From assembly GCA_907163375.1 (NCBI GenBank), contig CAJQUW010000926.1, positions 124,001-188,000 of the forward strand: a DNA stretch of 64,000 bases. Reading direction: 5' to 3'. The notes beneath the pieces were generated by a model. That model did not search any database. It was given only the letters and a program-made list of their open reading frames with translations, and was not told where the DNA came from. Origin of the DNA: Prostheceraeus crozeri (taxonomy: Eukaryota; Platyhelminthes; Polycladida; Euryleptidae). Below, one piece after another: positions 33,508 through 44,819 of the stretch (the stretch's first letter is position 1; the number at the start of each line of letters is the position of its first letter). The position numbers were made by a program, and so were the translations under genes.

Positions 33508-34656
33508 ATGTCTTCGACAGCCCCCGTGACAGCTCAACCCATTTCACCTCATCAATCCTCATCTTCATCATCCTCAACATCCCAAGTCGGTTTTGTCACC
33601 TCCGATACAAAATGCAAGAAATGCTCGCTGATGATCACTGATCAGTTCTTTCTTAACTGTAAAAAGTGCGATGCCAGCTTCCATCACGGCTGCACTGAAT
33701 TACCATTATTCGAATTAGTAAAGTATATGAAGGAGAACCTTTACAAGAGAAAATATGCGTGTAGCGAGTGCATTGAAAGGATCCATCAACATGAATATGT
33801 AACGCTTAAAGAAAATGTCAAGAAGTACAACGGAAATGAGCAACTTCTGAATGAATACAAAAGGCGGCTAAAGCTCAAAGACGATGAAATAGCAGATGTG
33901 AAGAGAACGATCCACGAAGAAATTGCGAAAAGAGATGAAATGAAAAACGAACTGGAGATGCAGAGTGAAGAACTACAAGCAATGGCGAAAAAGAACGCGG
34001 ACCTACTTCTAACACTGGCATCTTACGAGAGCCAACTGAGTGACTACGAAGAGAAGGAGAAGAGAAATCGGGAGAACATCAACGAAGAAGTGAACAACAA
34101 TTCAAACGGAAGGACCAGTGACGACGAAGTGATCAAACTTTATGAAACTGAACGAAAGAATACGAACTCTGAGATAAGCGTTATAAAGCATCTCATCGAC
34201 GACCTGAGGACCACTGTAAACAACAAGCTTAACAATCAACAACAAGCAGATCCGACGACTTACCAACCGCCAACACCACCAAGAAATTATCAAACAAGGC
34301 CGTACTACCAGCAGCAACGACGACCGGCCCCGACATGCCATTCGTGCGGGTGGAGAGGCCACATTGCCAGGAATTGCTATTCGAACCGACCGAGATGGAA
34401 CGCGCCGAGGAACAATTATTATTCACGACCACCACGACAACAATATCCACAGTATCGACAGCCAAACTACCAACGATACCAACCGCAACAGCAATACCAA
34501 CCACAACGACAATACCAGCAGCCACAACAGCAATATCGTCGCCAGTCATATTTCCAGCCTTCAATGAACAGTCAACCAACCTTTTCGACTATGGCACAAG
34601 GACAGTTCCAAAATATAGACCAACCAAGTTTACAGCAGCAACAGCAGTATATTTAA
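33508..34656 (+). CDS. E1 ORF1: PHD-like finger, coiled coil, CCHC knuckle, Q-rich tail
   Basis: Start chosen at the ATG immediately after the leader (MSSTAP...), because E2 ORF1 starts at the equivalent place (MSAAP...); an upstream in-frame ATG at 33418 would translate the leader. 382 residues. A PHD-like C4HC3 finger uses C36, C39, C51, C54, H59, C62, C85 and C88. A charged coiled coil covers about residues 95-215. A single CCHC knuckle, CHSCGWRGHIARNC, lies near residue 275. The last roughly 100 residues are rich in Q, P, Y and R. ORF1 proteins of LINEs bind the element RNA and form the RNP; the PHD-like finger might read chromatin, which is inference. The stop is followed by the GGAGGAGAGG tract and ORF2. 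Confidence 0.85.
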   Translation: MSSTAPVTAQPISPHQSSSSSSSTSQVGFVTSDTKCKKCSLMITDQFFLNCKKCDASFHHGCTELPLFELVKYMKENLYKRKYACSECIERIHQHEYVTLKENVKKYNGNEQLLNEYKRRLKLKDDEIADVKRTIHEEIAKRDEMKNELEMQSEELQAMAKKNADLLLTLASYESQLSDYEEKEKRNRENINEEVNNNSNGRTSDDEVIKLYETERKNTNSEISVIKHLIDDLRTTVNNKLNNQQQADPTTYQPPTPPRNYQTRPYYQQQRRPAPTCHSCGWRGHIARNCYSNRPRWNAPRNNYYSRPPRQQYPQYRQPNYQRYQPQQQYQPQRQYQQPQQQYRRQSYFQPSMNSQPTFSTMAQGQFQNIDQPSLQQQQQYI

Positions 34657-34666
34657 CAGAAGTGAG

Positions 34667-34680
34667 GGAGGAGAGGAGAC
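34667..34680 (+). promoter_or_regulatory. E1 ORF1/ORF2 junction purine tract
   Basis: GGAGGAGAGGAGAC lies between the ORF1 stop and the ORF2 start. It can pair along all 14 nt (one G-U) with 38853-38866 in the 3' UTR of the same element. Confidence 0.6.
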
Positions 34681-34699
34681 AGAAAAAAGTGAGAATAAG

Positions 34700-37600
34700 A
34701 TGCAAGTGATCAGAATATTTTACACCAATATAAATGGTTTAAATGATGAAAAAATTAAAGACCCTGATATGATAAAAGACACATATGATGCAGATATAAT
34801 GTGCTTCAGTGAAACACATCTAACTGAATTTAATGACATGTCAGTTGACCAATATAGCGTCATAGAAACTACTAGCAAAACTAAAAACAACCTTGGTCGA
34901 CAAATTAAAGGAATGAATCTGTATTATAAAACTGATAATTTTTGCACAAAGAAATTAGTATCTGAAAATGGAGATACAATAATAATTGAAATAGCCAACG
35001 AACAATGGGATAAAATAAGAAAAATTCATATCATTTTGTGCTATAGAGAAAGCAGAGAATCTAAATATGCTGATAAAGATTACCTTGACAGAATAAAATG
35101 TCACATAGAAAATTTTAAAATGAAAAATATCATAATGTTGGGAGATCTGAATAGTAGAATAGGTAAGCTAAATGATAACAACCACTTAAATCTGCCACTG
35201 AGAAATTCTGAAGATTTGATTGTAAACAAACAGGGAAGAGAACTAATTAACTTTTGCAATGAAACATCTCTTATAATTACCAACGGAAGATATGAAAATG
35301 GGGAACATACATTCTGTAGGCTTCAAAATGACAAATGCTATAAATCAGTGATTGATTACTTAATAATTTCGGAATCATTGCTAAATAATTTAGAAGCCCT
35401 CAAAATTATGGAACCTAAAATATTCACTGATCATAGACCAATGAAAATTAATATCAGAATTAAATTAAAATCAACAGCATACAAAGTACCAAAAAAGAAT
35501 TTTAAAACACAAATAAATTATGATAAACGCATTATCCCTTTCAAATGGACACTTAAGCATGACATTGAAAAATATCGTCAAAATATTTTGATTAAGGGAT
35601 CAAACCTAATGAAAGAAATTAAAGAAAAGCAATTGAATAAGTCAGAAATTTACAATAAACTAATTGAGGCCAACAAGGAATCATTGCAGTCCATGAATTC
35701 AAGTAATCAAATAATGTATTCTAAAGACGTAAGATTTCTTAGAAAAACGTATAAACAAAATGTTGGAAGATTTAAAGCCGATCAATCTGAGCAAAATCTA
35801 AGCGTGTTGCTACAAACAAAAAGAGAACTCAACAAAAGCTTAAAAAAGGAAAAAAAAGGAATTTGCAACAAAAAAAGCTAAACGAACTACAAGTAGCAAG
35901 AGCTAACAATGACACAAAAAAATACTGGGCGATATTAAATAAGAATAAACGCAAGAAATGTACAAGACGTGCGACCTCCTTAAATGCTCAAGATTTTAAA
36001 GAAAATATAGAGAAAAATAATGCTGATATTAAAAATCTAACACATAAGAAAAATTTAGAAAATATAGAAATTCAAATAACCCCCGTCGAAAATGATGACT
36101 TTCTAAATCAAAGTATCACTATAAAAGAAGTTGAAAATGCTATAAAGTACTCAAAATCCTCAAAATCCAGTGGTCCAGATGAAATAGTCAATGAAATGAT
36201 AAAGAATGATCCTAATCAAGTTAAAATTTTGCACACACTTTTTAATAAGATTATGATAGACCATGATACTCCTTGGCATAGCAGTTGGATCACTCCCATT
36301 TATAAAAAAGGCAAGAAAGATGATGCTAATTCATATCGGTGCTTGAATTTATCTTCATGTATTGAAAAGCTAATGACAAGAATATTAAATGATAGATTAA
36401 ATGTTTGGATGGATAAATACAAAATATTACATGAATCACAAACAGGTTTTAGGAAAGACAACTCTACGATTGACAACCTATGGATCTTAAAAGAAACGAT
36501 ACAAATATATAAAAATGATAAGAAACCACTGTACACATGCTTTGTTGACCTTAAGAAAGCATTTGATTCTGTCTTAAAAAGTAGATTGATGACTAAAATA
36601 AAATGCATTATTCCTAAAGGTAACTTTTCATCATTAATAGAACACATTATAAACGACAAAAAATATAAAATTCTATTCAATGGAAAGGAAAGTGAAGAAT
36701 TTCAGCTAGAAAGTGGTGTTCCTCAGGGAGACAGCTTGTCTCCAACTCTATTTTGCATATATATGAATGACTTTTTAAATGACTTGCATAGAAACATCGA
36801 TAAACTTGATCCTGTAAAAATAATAGATATTCATATATTGACACTCATCTATGCAGATGATATTTTGTTACTGAGCGAAACACAAGCTGGTCTAATCAAA
36901 CAAATTAAGCAACTACAAAAAATTTGCGTAGATAATAGTTTAAAAATAAATTACGAAAAGACAAAAATAATGATTTTTAATGAAAAACAAAAATATGAAA
37001 AGCTTGTTATAAATGAAAACTTTTATTCTTCAATTGACGTTGTAGAGGAATATAAGTATTTAGGTAATTGGATTGCAAAAAGTGATAGAAAGCAGATAGA
37101 AGAATTAACCAAAAAAGGAAATACCTCAGCATATGTAACTGCCAAAACCTTGAAGGAATTCTGCAATGTTGATGGTAAAATACTAACAGAAGCATTTGAG
37201 ATGTTAACGATTTCAAAAATGAAATATGGCAGTGAACTATTTTTCGATAAAAATTTAAATGATTTAAATCGTGTGATTGTGCAATTTTATAAACGATTTC
37301 ACCATTTACGAATGACTACACCTAACTATTGTATCATAGGAGAATTTGGTATAAAACCAATGGAATTTTATTGCTATAAATCAGCAATTAACTATTTTCT
37401 TAAGTTAAATAACAGCGATAGTATGCGATTAATCACACGAGTATTCAAAAACATAAAAAATAATATAGACCAGAACTCTTTCCGCAATACATGGTACATT
37501 AGAATAAGTAATTTATGTGACAAAATCAAATTCAGGGAAATGCAAAACATGAATTACAGTGGAAAATCTAAAAAGATGATAAATAACGTGCTAACAGAAT

Positions 37601-38028
37601 ATTTCAGAAAGGAATGGATAAACAGTGCCAAACAAAGCAATAAAGGATTAAATTATTTACAGCTATGTAGATTTCAGTGTGAATTAAAACATTATCTTAC
37701 ACTCAGCAGTGACAAAACTAAAATCAATAATATCATCAAAATGAGAGTAGGAAATCATACACTAGCAGCAGAAATTGGAACGCATCAAAATCGTAATACT
37801 TATAAAGACTGTGTTTGTAAATTGTGTAATCTAGATCAGATCGAAGACATCTATCATTTCTTTGTTATTTGTCCAAGCTACAGCAATGAGAGAAATACTT
37901 TAATTCCATATCTGAAAGATATGGCAAGATCAGACTTCTATGACTTGATGGACTCATTGACAATTGGACAAATAAGATCAATCAACGAATATATTGATAA
38001 AGCAATTGTAATAAAAATGCGTAGATAA
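34700..38028 (+). pseudogene. E1 ORF2: EEP endonuclease and reverse transcriptase
   Basis: Endonuclease motifs: YTNINGL, CFSETHL, RESRESKYADKDYL, MLGDLNSRIG, SVIDYLIISES and TDHRPM. RT motifs: SSGPDEIVNEM, WITPIYKKGKKDDANSYRCL, CFVDLKKAFDS (A), GVPQGDSLSPTLFC (B), LIYADDILLLS (C). C-terminal zinc knuckle: CVCKLC, then HFFVICP. About 1,100 residues in all, a normal LINE ORF2. One frameshift lies in an A-rich run near 35845-35860; E3 is in frame at the same place, so it is a mutation and not recoding. ATG at 34700 is used as start; E2-E4 open ORF2 overlapping the ORF1 end. Confidence 0.9.
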
Positions 38029-38572
38029 CGAACAGTGACTGAGTTGACGTCTACAAATGTGATTGCGACACATTTAGGATGATTTTTACTTTGAACCAGA
38101 TAGTTGACAGACGAAGATATCTGATACAATAGAAATATTGCCATTCATTCTGCTAGATATCTAGGATCTGAGATGTCACCAAATATGATGAATAATTTCA
38201 TAGAGAGCAAATAATAAACATTACTATCTATTATCCATAAATGCTTGTAGCATTTACTTCTAAGCTTGTAGTCTAACATAAATAGACAATAACAATTTCT
38301 ATGGTATTATTAATTTCTATGTAGTCATACAATCTTCCTTACCGACATGATAGACTTTTCTAATCAATATTGTGGTCAAATGACGAACTGTGAATGAAAT
38401 GAAACACGTACTGCTGGTTGATAAGATTTCTAATGATAAAGTAATTACAATCAATGAATGAAACGATGAAATATAACAAAGGGTAGTTGAAATGCACTGT
38501 TGCATTGTTGAATGATCGTGAAAATCACTCATAGGCGTAGACAGCGGACAAGATGATTAAATCTGTCACTCG
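38029..38572 (+). other. E1 3' spacer
   Basis: Non-coding stretch between ORF2 and the second leader. It ends in CTGTCACTCG just before the leader; E2 (TGTCTCACTCTG) and E3 (CAGTCACTCG) have a similar word at the same place, so the junction is conserved. Confidence 0.6.
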
Positions 38573-38649
38573 CTAAAAATCTATATCGGAGGACGGTTGT
38601 CAAGACAGTTAATCAACAAGTTAATCATCATTTCTCAATCACATTTCAG
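38573..38649 (+). promoter_or_regulatory. E1 3' leader repeat followed by splice donor
   Basis: Second copy of the E1 leader, differing at one base from 33430-33506. Here CAG is followed by GTACGT, a good 5' splice site. ATCGGAGGACGG (38585-38596) can pair with CCGCTCCTCCGAT (38704-38716) just downstream, leaving one bulged C. Confidence 0.85.
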
Positions 38650-38852
38650 GTACGTACCGTGTTTGCAGTTTCAAAATCATTGATCATACATGTAATTAAT
38701 TAACCGCTCCTCCGATTATTAATAGGATTACTAATAGGGTTAATAATCTGCTGCTGGGTGTGATGAGTAAATAAAATCACTAAATAAAATTGATAACAAA
38801 TAAAAATGAAACAATTCTAAAAGAAATAATCAACAACTTTTATGCATGCTTT

Positions 38853-38866
38853 GTCTCTTCTCCTCC
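38853..38866 (+). promoter_or_regulatory. E1 3' UTR pyrimidine tract
   Basis: GTCTCTTCTCCTCC is complementary to the junction tract 34667-34680. The tract is conserved in every tail of the array. Confidence 0.6.
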
Positions 38867-39182
38867 TAAATGTGACACAACATTTTCATTGTCTCATAAT
38901 TCATTACGTTCGTTAACATTACATATAAAAACTTTAGCAGACTATTTTCAGACTCATTCCTACCATCAACATCTCTACGAATACAACGGCGATCATGGTG
39001 CTTGTGCGATTTTAGCTTTCCATTTCATCCATCCCATTCATTGTTGCCATCTTCAACTTTCTTGCACATTAATTGCATTGAAATATTGTATTACTTGTAA
39101 TAGTCTGTTTGTTCCCACACTGTTGGGCAATAAACCATTTGAGTTTTGAGTTTTTGAGTTTTGAGAGAGAGAGAGAGAGATT

Positions 39183-39268
39183 CAAGCATTCCTACATATC
39201 GGAGGTCGGAAACTTCAACCGTTCGTGCTCCATACTTGACTAATCAAACTTTTGTCATATCATTCCAG
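39183..39268 (+). promoter_or_regulatory. E2 5' leader repeat (86 bp)
   Basis: Starts 2 bp after the E1 GA tail, contains ATATCGGAGGTCGG, and ends CTTTTGTCATATCATTCCAG, an acceptor-like site just before ORF1 (ATG 39277). 85/86 identical to 44416-44501. Outside the ATCGGAG block it does not resemble the E1 leader. Confidence 0.85.
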
Positions 39269-39276
39269 ATACTATC

Positions 39277-40326
39277 ATGAGTGCGGCGCCAACAACCCCG
39301 ATAACTGATCAACCAACATCTCCTGCATCCCGATTTGCAAAGCTTGAAGTTTTGTGTGAGAAATGCGAGAAAGTAGTCCCAACAGACAGCTCTCTTGAAT
39401 GCAAAAAGTGCAACACACTTTGGCATTTTAGTTGTACTGACCTCCCACCGTTCGAAATTGTGAAGTATTACAAAGACAACCTATATCATAGAAAATTTGC
39501 ATGCTCAAAATGCATTGAGAAGATACACCCTCAAGAATTTGCCATAGTAAAGGATCAAATGAATAGCTATGATGGCAATTCTACTCTTCTCAGCGAGTAC
39601 AAGAAACGCTTGCAGGTGAAGCAAAACGAAATGATTGAGCTGGTTCAAAACCTCGACAGAGCCCTGGAGGAGAAAAACAAATTGGAAGAAGTATTGCAAT
39701 TGAGCAGAAAAAATGAAACTATGATCCTCTCATTAAATATGTACGAGACACAGCTAGCTGAATTTGAAGAAAAGGAGAGATCGAGAAAAGATCAAGGCTC
39801 AGAGCAACAGAATACGGATAGCAGCAACAACGAAGTACTCACATTACTACGAAAGCAAAAAGAAGATACAAGAAGTGAACTGACGGTAATAAAACATCTG
39901 ATCGACGATATAAGAATAACGGTGGATAGCAAACCCTACAATCAAAGTCCACAGCCGATCCAGCATCCTCCTCACCAGCATTACAGGCAAGCAATCCCCC
40001 GCAATCATTACAGACAACAGAGAAGACCACCACCGAAGTGCTATTCCTGCGGACGAATCGGGCACATCGCTCGAAACTGTTGTAGCTCCAGACAATCCGG
40101 AAGATGGACCAGGAATAACAGGGGCAATTTCCGCAGACCTCACCATCCAACCTATCCACAGCATCCGACATATCACCAATACTCGCAGCAGCATCAGCAT
40201 CCACAGCCATATCAACAACCTTTTCAACAACATCATTTCCCAATTGTGAACAATCATCCTGCAGCTCAGCCAGGTAGCCTCTATCCGAACTATAACATGC
40301 ATTCGTCAATGCAACCTTTTGTTTAA
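39277..40326 (+). CDS. E2 ORF1: PHD-like finger, coiled coil, CCHC knuckle
   Basis: 349 residues, open from the ATG that follows the leader. The finger region reads LCEKCEKVVP, SLECKKCNTLWHFSCTDLPP and KFACSKCIEKIH. A coiled coil follows (about residues 90-210), then the knuckle CYSCGRIGHIARNC near residue 250 and a His/Gln/Pro-rich C terminus. Domain order is the same as E1, with clear protein divergence. Its end overlaps the ORF2 frame. Confidence 0.85.
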   Translation: MSAAPTTPITDQPTSPASRFAKLEVLCEKCEKVVPTDSSLECKKCNTLWHFSCTDLPPFEIVKYYKDNLYHRKFACSKCIEKIHPQEFAIVKDQMNSYDGNSTLLSEYKKRLQVKQNEMIELVQNLDRALEEKNKLEEVLQLSRKNETMILSLNMYETQLAEFEEKERSRKDQGSEQQNTDSSNNEVLTLLRKQKEDTRSELTVIKHLIDDIRITVDSKPYNQSPQPIQHPPHQHYRQAIPRNHYRQQRRPPPKCYSCGRIGHIARNCCSSRQSGRWTRNNRGNFRRPHHPTYPQHPTYHQYSQQHQHPQPYQQPFQQHHFPIVNNHPAAQPGSLYPNYNMHSSMQPFV

Positions 40327-43300
40327 CATAGACGAACGAGGAGAGGAGGCGCCTAAGATAGGAGAAAATTGTGGTAAGAGCAACAAGACATTAAAAATTT
40401 ATTATACTAACATTAACGGATTAAATGTTAATAAGCTTCATGACTCTGATATGATCAAAGATATACAAGACACTGATATCGTCTGTTTTACTGAAACTCA
40501 CTTAAATGAAAATGCATCTCTAAATTTAGCGATAAATAATTTTCATGTTATAGAAACCTTCTGTAAAAATAAGAATAATTTTGGAAGACAAATTAAAGGA
40601 GTGAGCTTGTATTATAGAAATGAGCAAAACAGACTAAATATAGAAAAATTGGTTGCTGAAAATGGAGACCTGGTAATTATAAAGATGTTAAATAGTGAAT
40701 GGAAAGAATTGAAAGAAATATTTCTTATCCTTTGCTACCGAGAAAGCAGAGAGTCAAAATACGCTGACAAAAATTTCTTAAATAAAATAAAGGAATATAT
40801 AAAGACATTCCAGATGAAGAACGTCATCATGTTGGGAGATCTCGATAGCAGAATCGGTAAATTAAATGACAACGAACATATGAATCTCCCCACCAGAAAA
40901 TCTGAAGATTCAATAATAAATAAACAAGGCAGATAAATGATAGAGTTTTGCAATGAAAATTGTCTTGTTATAGCAAACGGTAGATATGATACCGGAAAAC
41001 ATACTTTCTGTAGAATTCAAAAGGAGAAGAACTGTAAGTCCGTCATCGACTATTTGATCATATCAGAATCCATGATAGAAAAATTAAAGGCCTTTGAAAT
41101 TTTAGAACCTAAACTATTTACGGATCACAGACCTTTGCAGATAAAATTTGATATAGAAACAAAAACATCGATGAGGACTAATTCAGTCAGACATAGGTAT
41201 AATATCAATCAAGCAATTAAACCATTCAAAATGATCACAAATCATGATTCAATTAAATTTAATGAAGCTCTAATAGCAAAAAGTGCAACACTAATCAAAA
41301 AGATAAATGAAGAAAAACCAAATTCAATAGAAATATATAATTATCTGATTAGCGCATGTAAAGAAATATGTATCAAAGCAGAACCGAATAGACAAATAAC
41401 ATATTCTAAAGATACAAAAAATTTTCGTAAAACTTACAATGCTGCTATCGAAACTTATAAACAAAATTCAACAGAGGAAAATCTACATGCTCTGCTACGA
41501 AAACAGAAAAACAGTACAACAAAAACTTAAAATCAGAGAAACGAAATTTGCAAAAGTTATCTGAACTTCAAAATGCAAAAACGAACAATGACTCGAAAAA
41601 ATATTGGGAACTGTTGAATAAAAGTAGACCTAAAAAAGTAAAAAAGTCAAAAGTAAATTAACCGCAGAAAATTTTAGAGACTATCTTGAAGATAGAAATC
41701 AACAATTTATGCAATCAAAAGTCAATCAAAATGAAATGAATTCTCATCTATGCACAAAAATCGAAGATAGCTCTTTAAATAAAAAAATCACTTTAATGGA
41801 AATTGAAAGAGCAGTTAAATCAACAAAAAATTCTAAATCCAGTGGCCCAGACAAAATAATATATGAAATGTTTAAGAATAATCCAAATCAAATAAAGGTG
41901 CTTGAAGTACTTTTCAACAACATCTTGCATGATAAAACCACTCCATGGGAATTAAGCTGGACAACTCCTATCTTTAAGAAAGGAGACAAAAATGATGTGA
42001 ACTCATATCGATGCTCAAATTTGTCATCATGTATTGAGAAGATTCTAACGAAGATACTGAACGATAGACTACATACTTGGATAGATAAATACGGATTACT
42101 TCATGAATCTCAAACTGGGTTCCGAAGAGAACACTCAACCATAGATAATATCTGGATGATCCGAGAAATTATTGAAATTCATAAAAATTCCAGACAGCCC
42201 CTTTACATATGTTTCATTGATCTTTCAAAGGCTTTTGATTCAATTCCTAAATTTCATTTAATCAACAAATTAAGAGCTATTATACCGAAAGGCGACTATT
42301 TGTCCTTAATGGACAATATAATAAATAATAAAAAATACAAAATATTATTTGATGGAAAATAAACTGGAGAATTTAGATTGAATAATGGAATTCCACAGGG
42401 AGACAGTTTATCACCAATATTATTTTGTCTTTATATTAATGATTTGTTCTGTAAATTTGACGCAAATATGAAGAACATTGATCCAGTTGAAATAATTGAT
42501 ATCAAATTAGCATCAATAGTATATGCTGATGATCTGGTATTATTAAGCAAATCCAAAAATGGATTGATCAGACAGCTGGAATACATGAGAAAATTCTGTA
42601 ATGAAAACGGTCTAACAATAAACTATGAAAAAACTAAAATTATGATATACAATGAAACAAACATATTTAGGGAGTTATTACTGATTCAAGTAGTAGAAGT
42701 TATAACACCGATTCAAGTAGTAGAAGAATATAAATACTTAGGTGTTTGGATCGCAAAAAGCGACAGAAAGCAAATTGAAGAAGTCACTAAGAAAGGAAAG
42801 TATCATCATACATAGCTGCCAAAACTCTGAAAGAATTTGTAACTGTTGACGCGAAGATATTAAATGAAACATTTGAAATGTTGACACTATCGAAAATGAA
42901 ATATGGTGGTGAATTACATTTTGATAGAAATTTGAATGATCCGAATAAAATTATTATGCAATTCTATAAAAGATTTCACCATTTAAGAATCACGACACCA
43001 AACTATTGCATAATCGGTGAATTCGGCATAAAACCCTTGGAATTCCATTACTATAAATCAGCTTTAAATTATTACATGAAGTTAAAGGAAGATAAAAATA
43101 ATCATAGACTGATTACACGAATTTTTAAGGCTATAAATGCCAACCTAAATTTGAAATTATTCCGCAATACATGGTGTGACAGGATAGTTAAACTGATGAA
43201 TAAGACTCATTTGCTACAACTACAAAACTTTGATTGTAATGATAAAAAGCCAAAAACTGTTATCAACACCGTTTTATTTGAATATTTCAGGAAAGACTGG

Positions 43301-43711
43301 ATTAACAGTACAAGAAATAGCAGCAAAGGAATAAGATATTTAGAACTATGTAGATTTCAATATGAGACGAAGCAATATTTGCATCTAGTTAGCAATAAAA
43401 TCAAGATTGAAAATATCCTGAAACTTCGAACTGGTAATCACACTCTTGCAACAGAAACTGGCACATATCAAAACCGAAGTACTCATAACGATTTCATTTG
43501 CAAATTCTGTGATAAGAATGAAATAGAAGACATTTTTCATTTCATGTCAATTTGTCCACGATATATGACGGAACGACTTGCATTGATTCCATTCCTAAGT
43601 AATTGTGATCGGTCGGATTTCTATGAAAGTATGAATACGCTAAAGGCAAGACAGGCATGTGCCATCGATGAATTCATTGCCAAAGCAATGCACATCAGGA
43701 ACAATCGATAA
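40319..43711 (+). pseudogene. E2 ORF2: EEP endonuclease and RT, broken
   Basis: The frame begins before the ORF1 stop (no ATG there; first codons after a TTG). Motifs as in E1: YTNINGL, CFTETHL, RESRESKYADKNFL, MLGDLDSRIG (Asp in place of Asn), TDHRPL; then SGPDKIIYEM, CFIDLSKAFDS, GIPQGDSLSPILFC, VYADDLVLLS and C-terminal FICKFC with HFMSICP. In-frame stops lie at 40934 and 42360, and frameshifts at about 41520-41700 and 42800-42870. Inactive, moderately old. Confidence 0.85.
40338..40350 (+). promoter_or_regulatory. E2 ORF1/ORF2 junction purine tract
   Basis: GAGGAGAGGAGGC, an exact reverse complement of 44807-44819 in the E2 3' UTR. Relative to E1 the penultimate A is G, and the partner T is C, a compensatory change. 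Confidence 0.6.
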
Positions 43712-43875
43712 TGTTACTACTAATATCTACTACTACTAATAATAATAATAATAATTATAATTATAATAATATAATATAATATAATATGATATATAATAAA
43801 TAATAATATATAATATATAATAATATAATAATTATAATAATAATAATAATTACTACTAATAATATCTACTATATC
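43710..43875. repeat. AT-rich (TAA)n/(TA)n tract in E2 3' spacer
   Basis: Imperfect AAT/AATATA microsatellite immediately after the ORF2 stop. Not present at this place in E1 or E3. Confidence 0.85.
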
Positions 43876-44107
43876 AATCTGTCAGGTTTTCAGTTTTATT
43901 GTCATGACCGCTCCATTGAGTTGATCAACTGCTTATGATACGATTTCTATGAAGCCCTGAAAAGTTGACAAATGTGTGATGATGATAACTACATAAACTT
44001 ATGAAATCACATGTATTTGAGAAACAATAGATTCCGTTAACATTTGGATTTCCATCTGTCTTACAAATTCATCAATGCACCCAACCTGTCATATTGATCA
44101 ACTACAT

Positions 44108-44205
44108 TCGATTTCTATGCAACTTTGAATACAACAAAGGTTGGACAGACGCATGCCATTAATGAATTCATCGATAACGCACCATACATATATAAGAAAC
44201 AAAGG
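44108..44205 (+). repeat. Diverged second copy of the ORF2 C-terminal coding end
   Basis: Reads DFYATLNTTKVGQTHAINEF, closely parallel to DFYESMNTLKARQACAIDEF at the true ORF2 end (about 43617-43700). A third trace (CGATTTCTATGAA) lies near 43941. The 3' spacer thus partly arose by duplication of the ORF2 end. Confidence 0.65.
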
Positions 44206-44415
44206 GCATTTACTTTGACATGCCAACCTGCTTGTTTGATAAATGTATTATCACGCCCATTCCATTACGATTTTTAGCAAGTACTGACTACAATATCTAT
44301 GAAACAATCAAATGAATAATTAATGATCGATCCACATAGCTTTGGACATAAGAAACAGTGCCGAGTGATTAATGTTTACTGAAACTGTAGACGATGCAAC
44401 AATTGTCTCACTCTG

Positions 44416-44501
44416 CAAGCATTCCTACATATCGAAGGTCGGAAACTTCAACCGTTCGTGCTCCATACTTGACTAATCAAACTTTTGTCATATCATTCCA
44501 G
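44416..44501 (+). promoter_or_regulatory. E2 3' leader repeat followed by splice donor
   Basis: 86 bp, one base different from 39183-39268 (ATCGAAGG instead of ATCGGAGG). CAG is followed by GTATGT. The partner CCGAACCTCCGAT lies at 44658-44670 and matches the unmutated leader ATCGGAGGTCGG with one bulged A. Confidence 0.85.
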
Positions 44502-44806
44502 GTATGTAAAATTTATTCATCTGAATTTCTGTTCTTGAACGTGATCTGTCCCATGGGTTTCTCTTGCTTCGCCAGAGGAATGCTATATTACATTCTTGAC
44601 TCTTGGAACACATCACGTTCTACTACTTGTACTTACAAAATTTTTGATTTTAATAAACCGAACCTCCGATTTAATAATAGGGTTAATAATCTGCTGTGAT
44701 GAAGTGTGATTGGTAAATAAGACATTAATAACATTTACTAATTCTTAAATTAACATATGTTTATCATCACAATTGCTATGCATATCATCCTTTTGAGATA
44801 TATTTG

Positions 44807-44819
44807 CCTCCTCTCCTCA
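44807..44819 (+). promoter_or_regulatory. E2 3' UTR pyrimidine tract
   Basis: GCCTCCTCTCCTC, exact reverse complement of the E2 junction tract at 40338-40350. Confidence 0.6.

Larger units (their letters stand above)
33384..39180 (+). mobile_element. LINE E1 of the GA-tail array
   Basis: First complete-looking unit of a head-to-tail array. Order: (GA)n target at 33367-33383, 5' region with leader (33430-33506), ORF1, ORF2, 3' spacer, second leader (38573-38649) with splice donor, tail with CTCC tract, AATAAA at 39130 and (GA)9 at 39163-39180. There is no poly(A). Both ORFs are largely open; ORF2 has one frameshift. The extra TCTATCGGAGGACG copy at about 33384 hints at a partially duplicated 5' end. 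Confidence 0.85.

Noticed and set aside
34335-34709. Alternative-frame Thr-rich ORF overlapping E1 ORF1 (similar one at 45689-46000 in E3)
   Set aside because: CAA/CCA-rich codons read out of frame give stop-free Thr-rich text automatically; E2 has none and E4 has it in a different relative frame.
35840-35885. Programmed frameshifting in ORF2 at an A-rich run
   Set aside because: E3 is in frame at the same position, and E1 is in frame where E3 is shifted (about 46350). The two shifts are therefore ordinary independent mutations in A runs.
33430-38649. Leader repeats as LTRs of an LTR retrotransposon
   Set aside because: The encoded proteins are EEP endonuclease and non-LTR RT, the repeats are only 77-86 bp, and the 3' copy is followed by about 0.5-0.8 kb of tail before the GA end.
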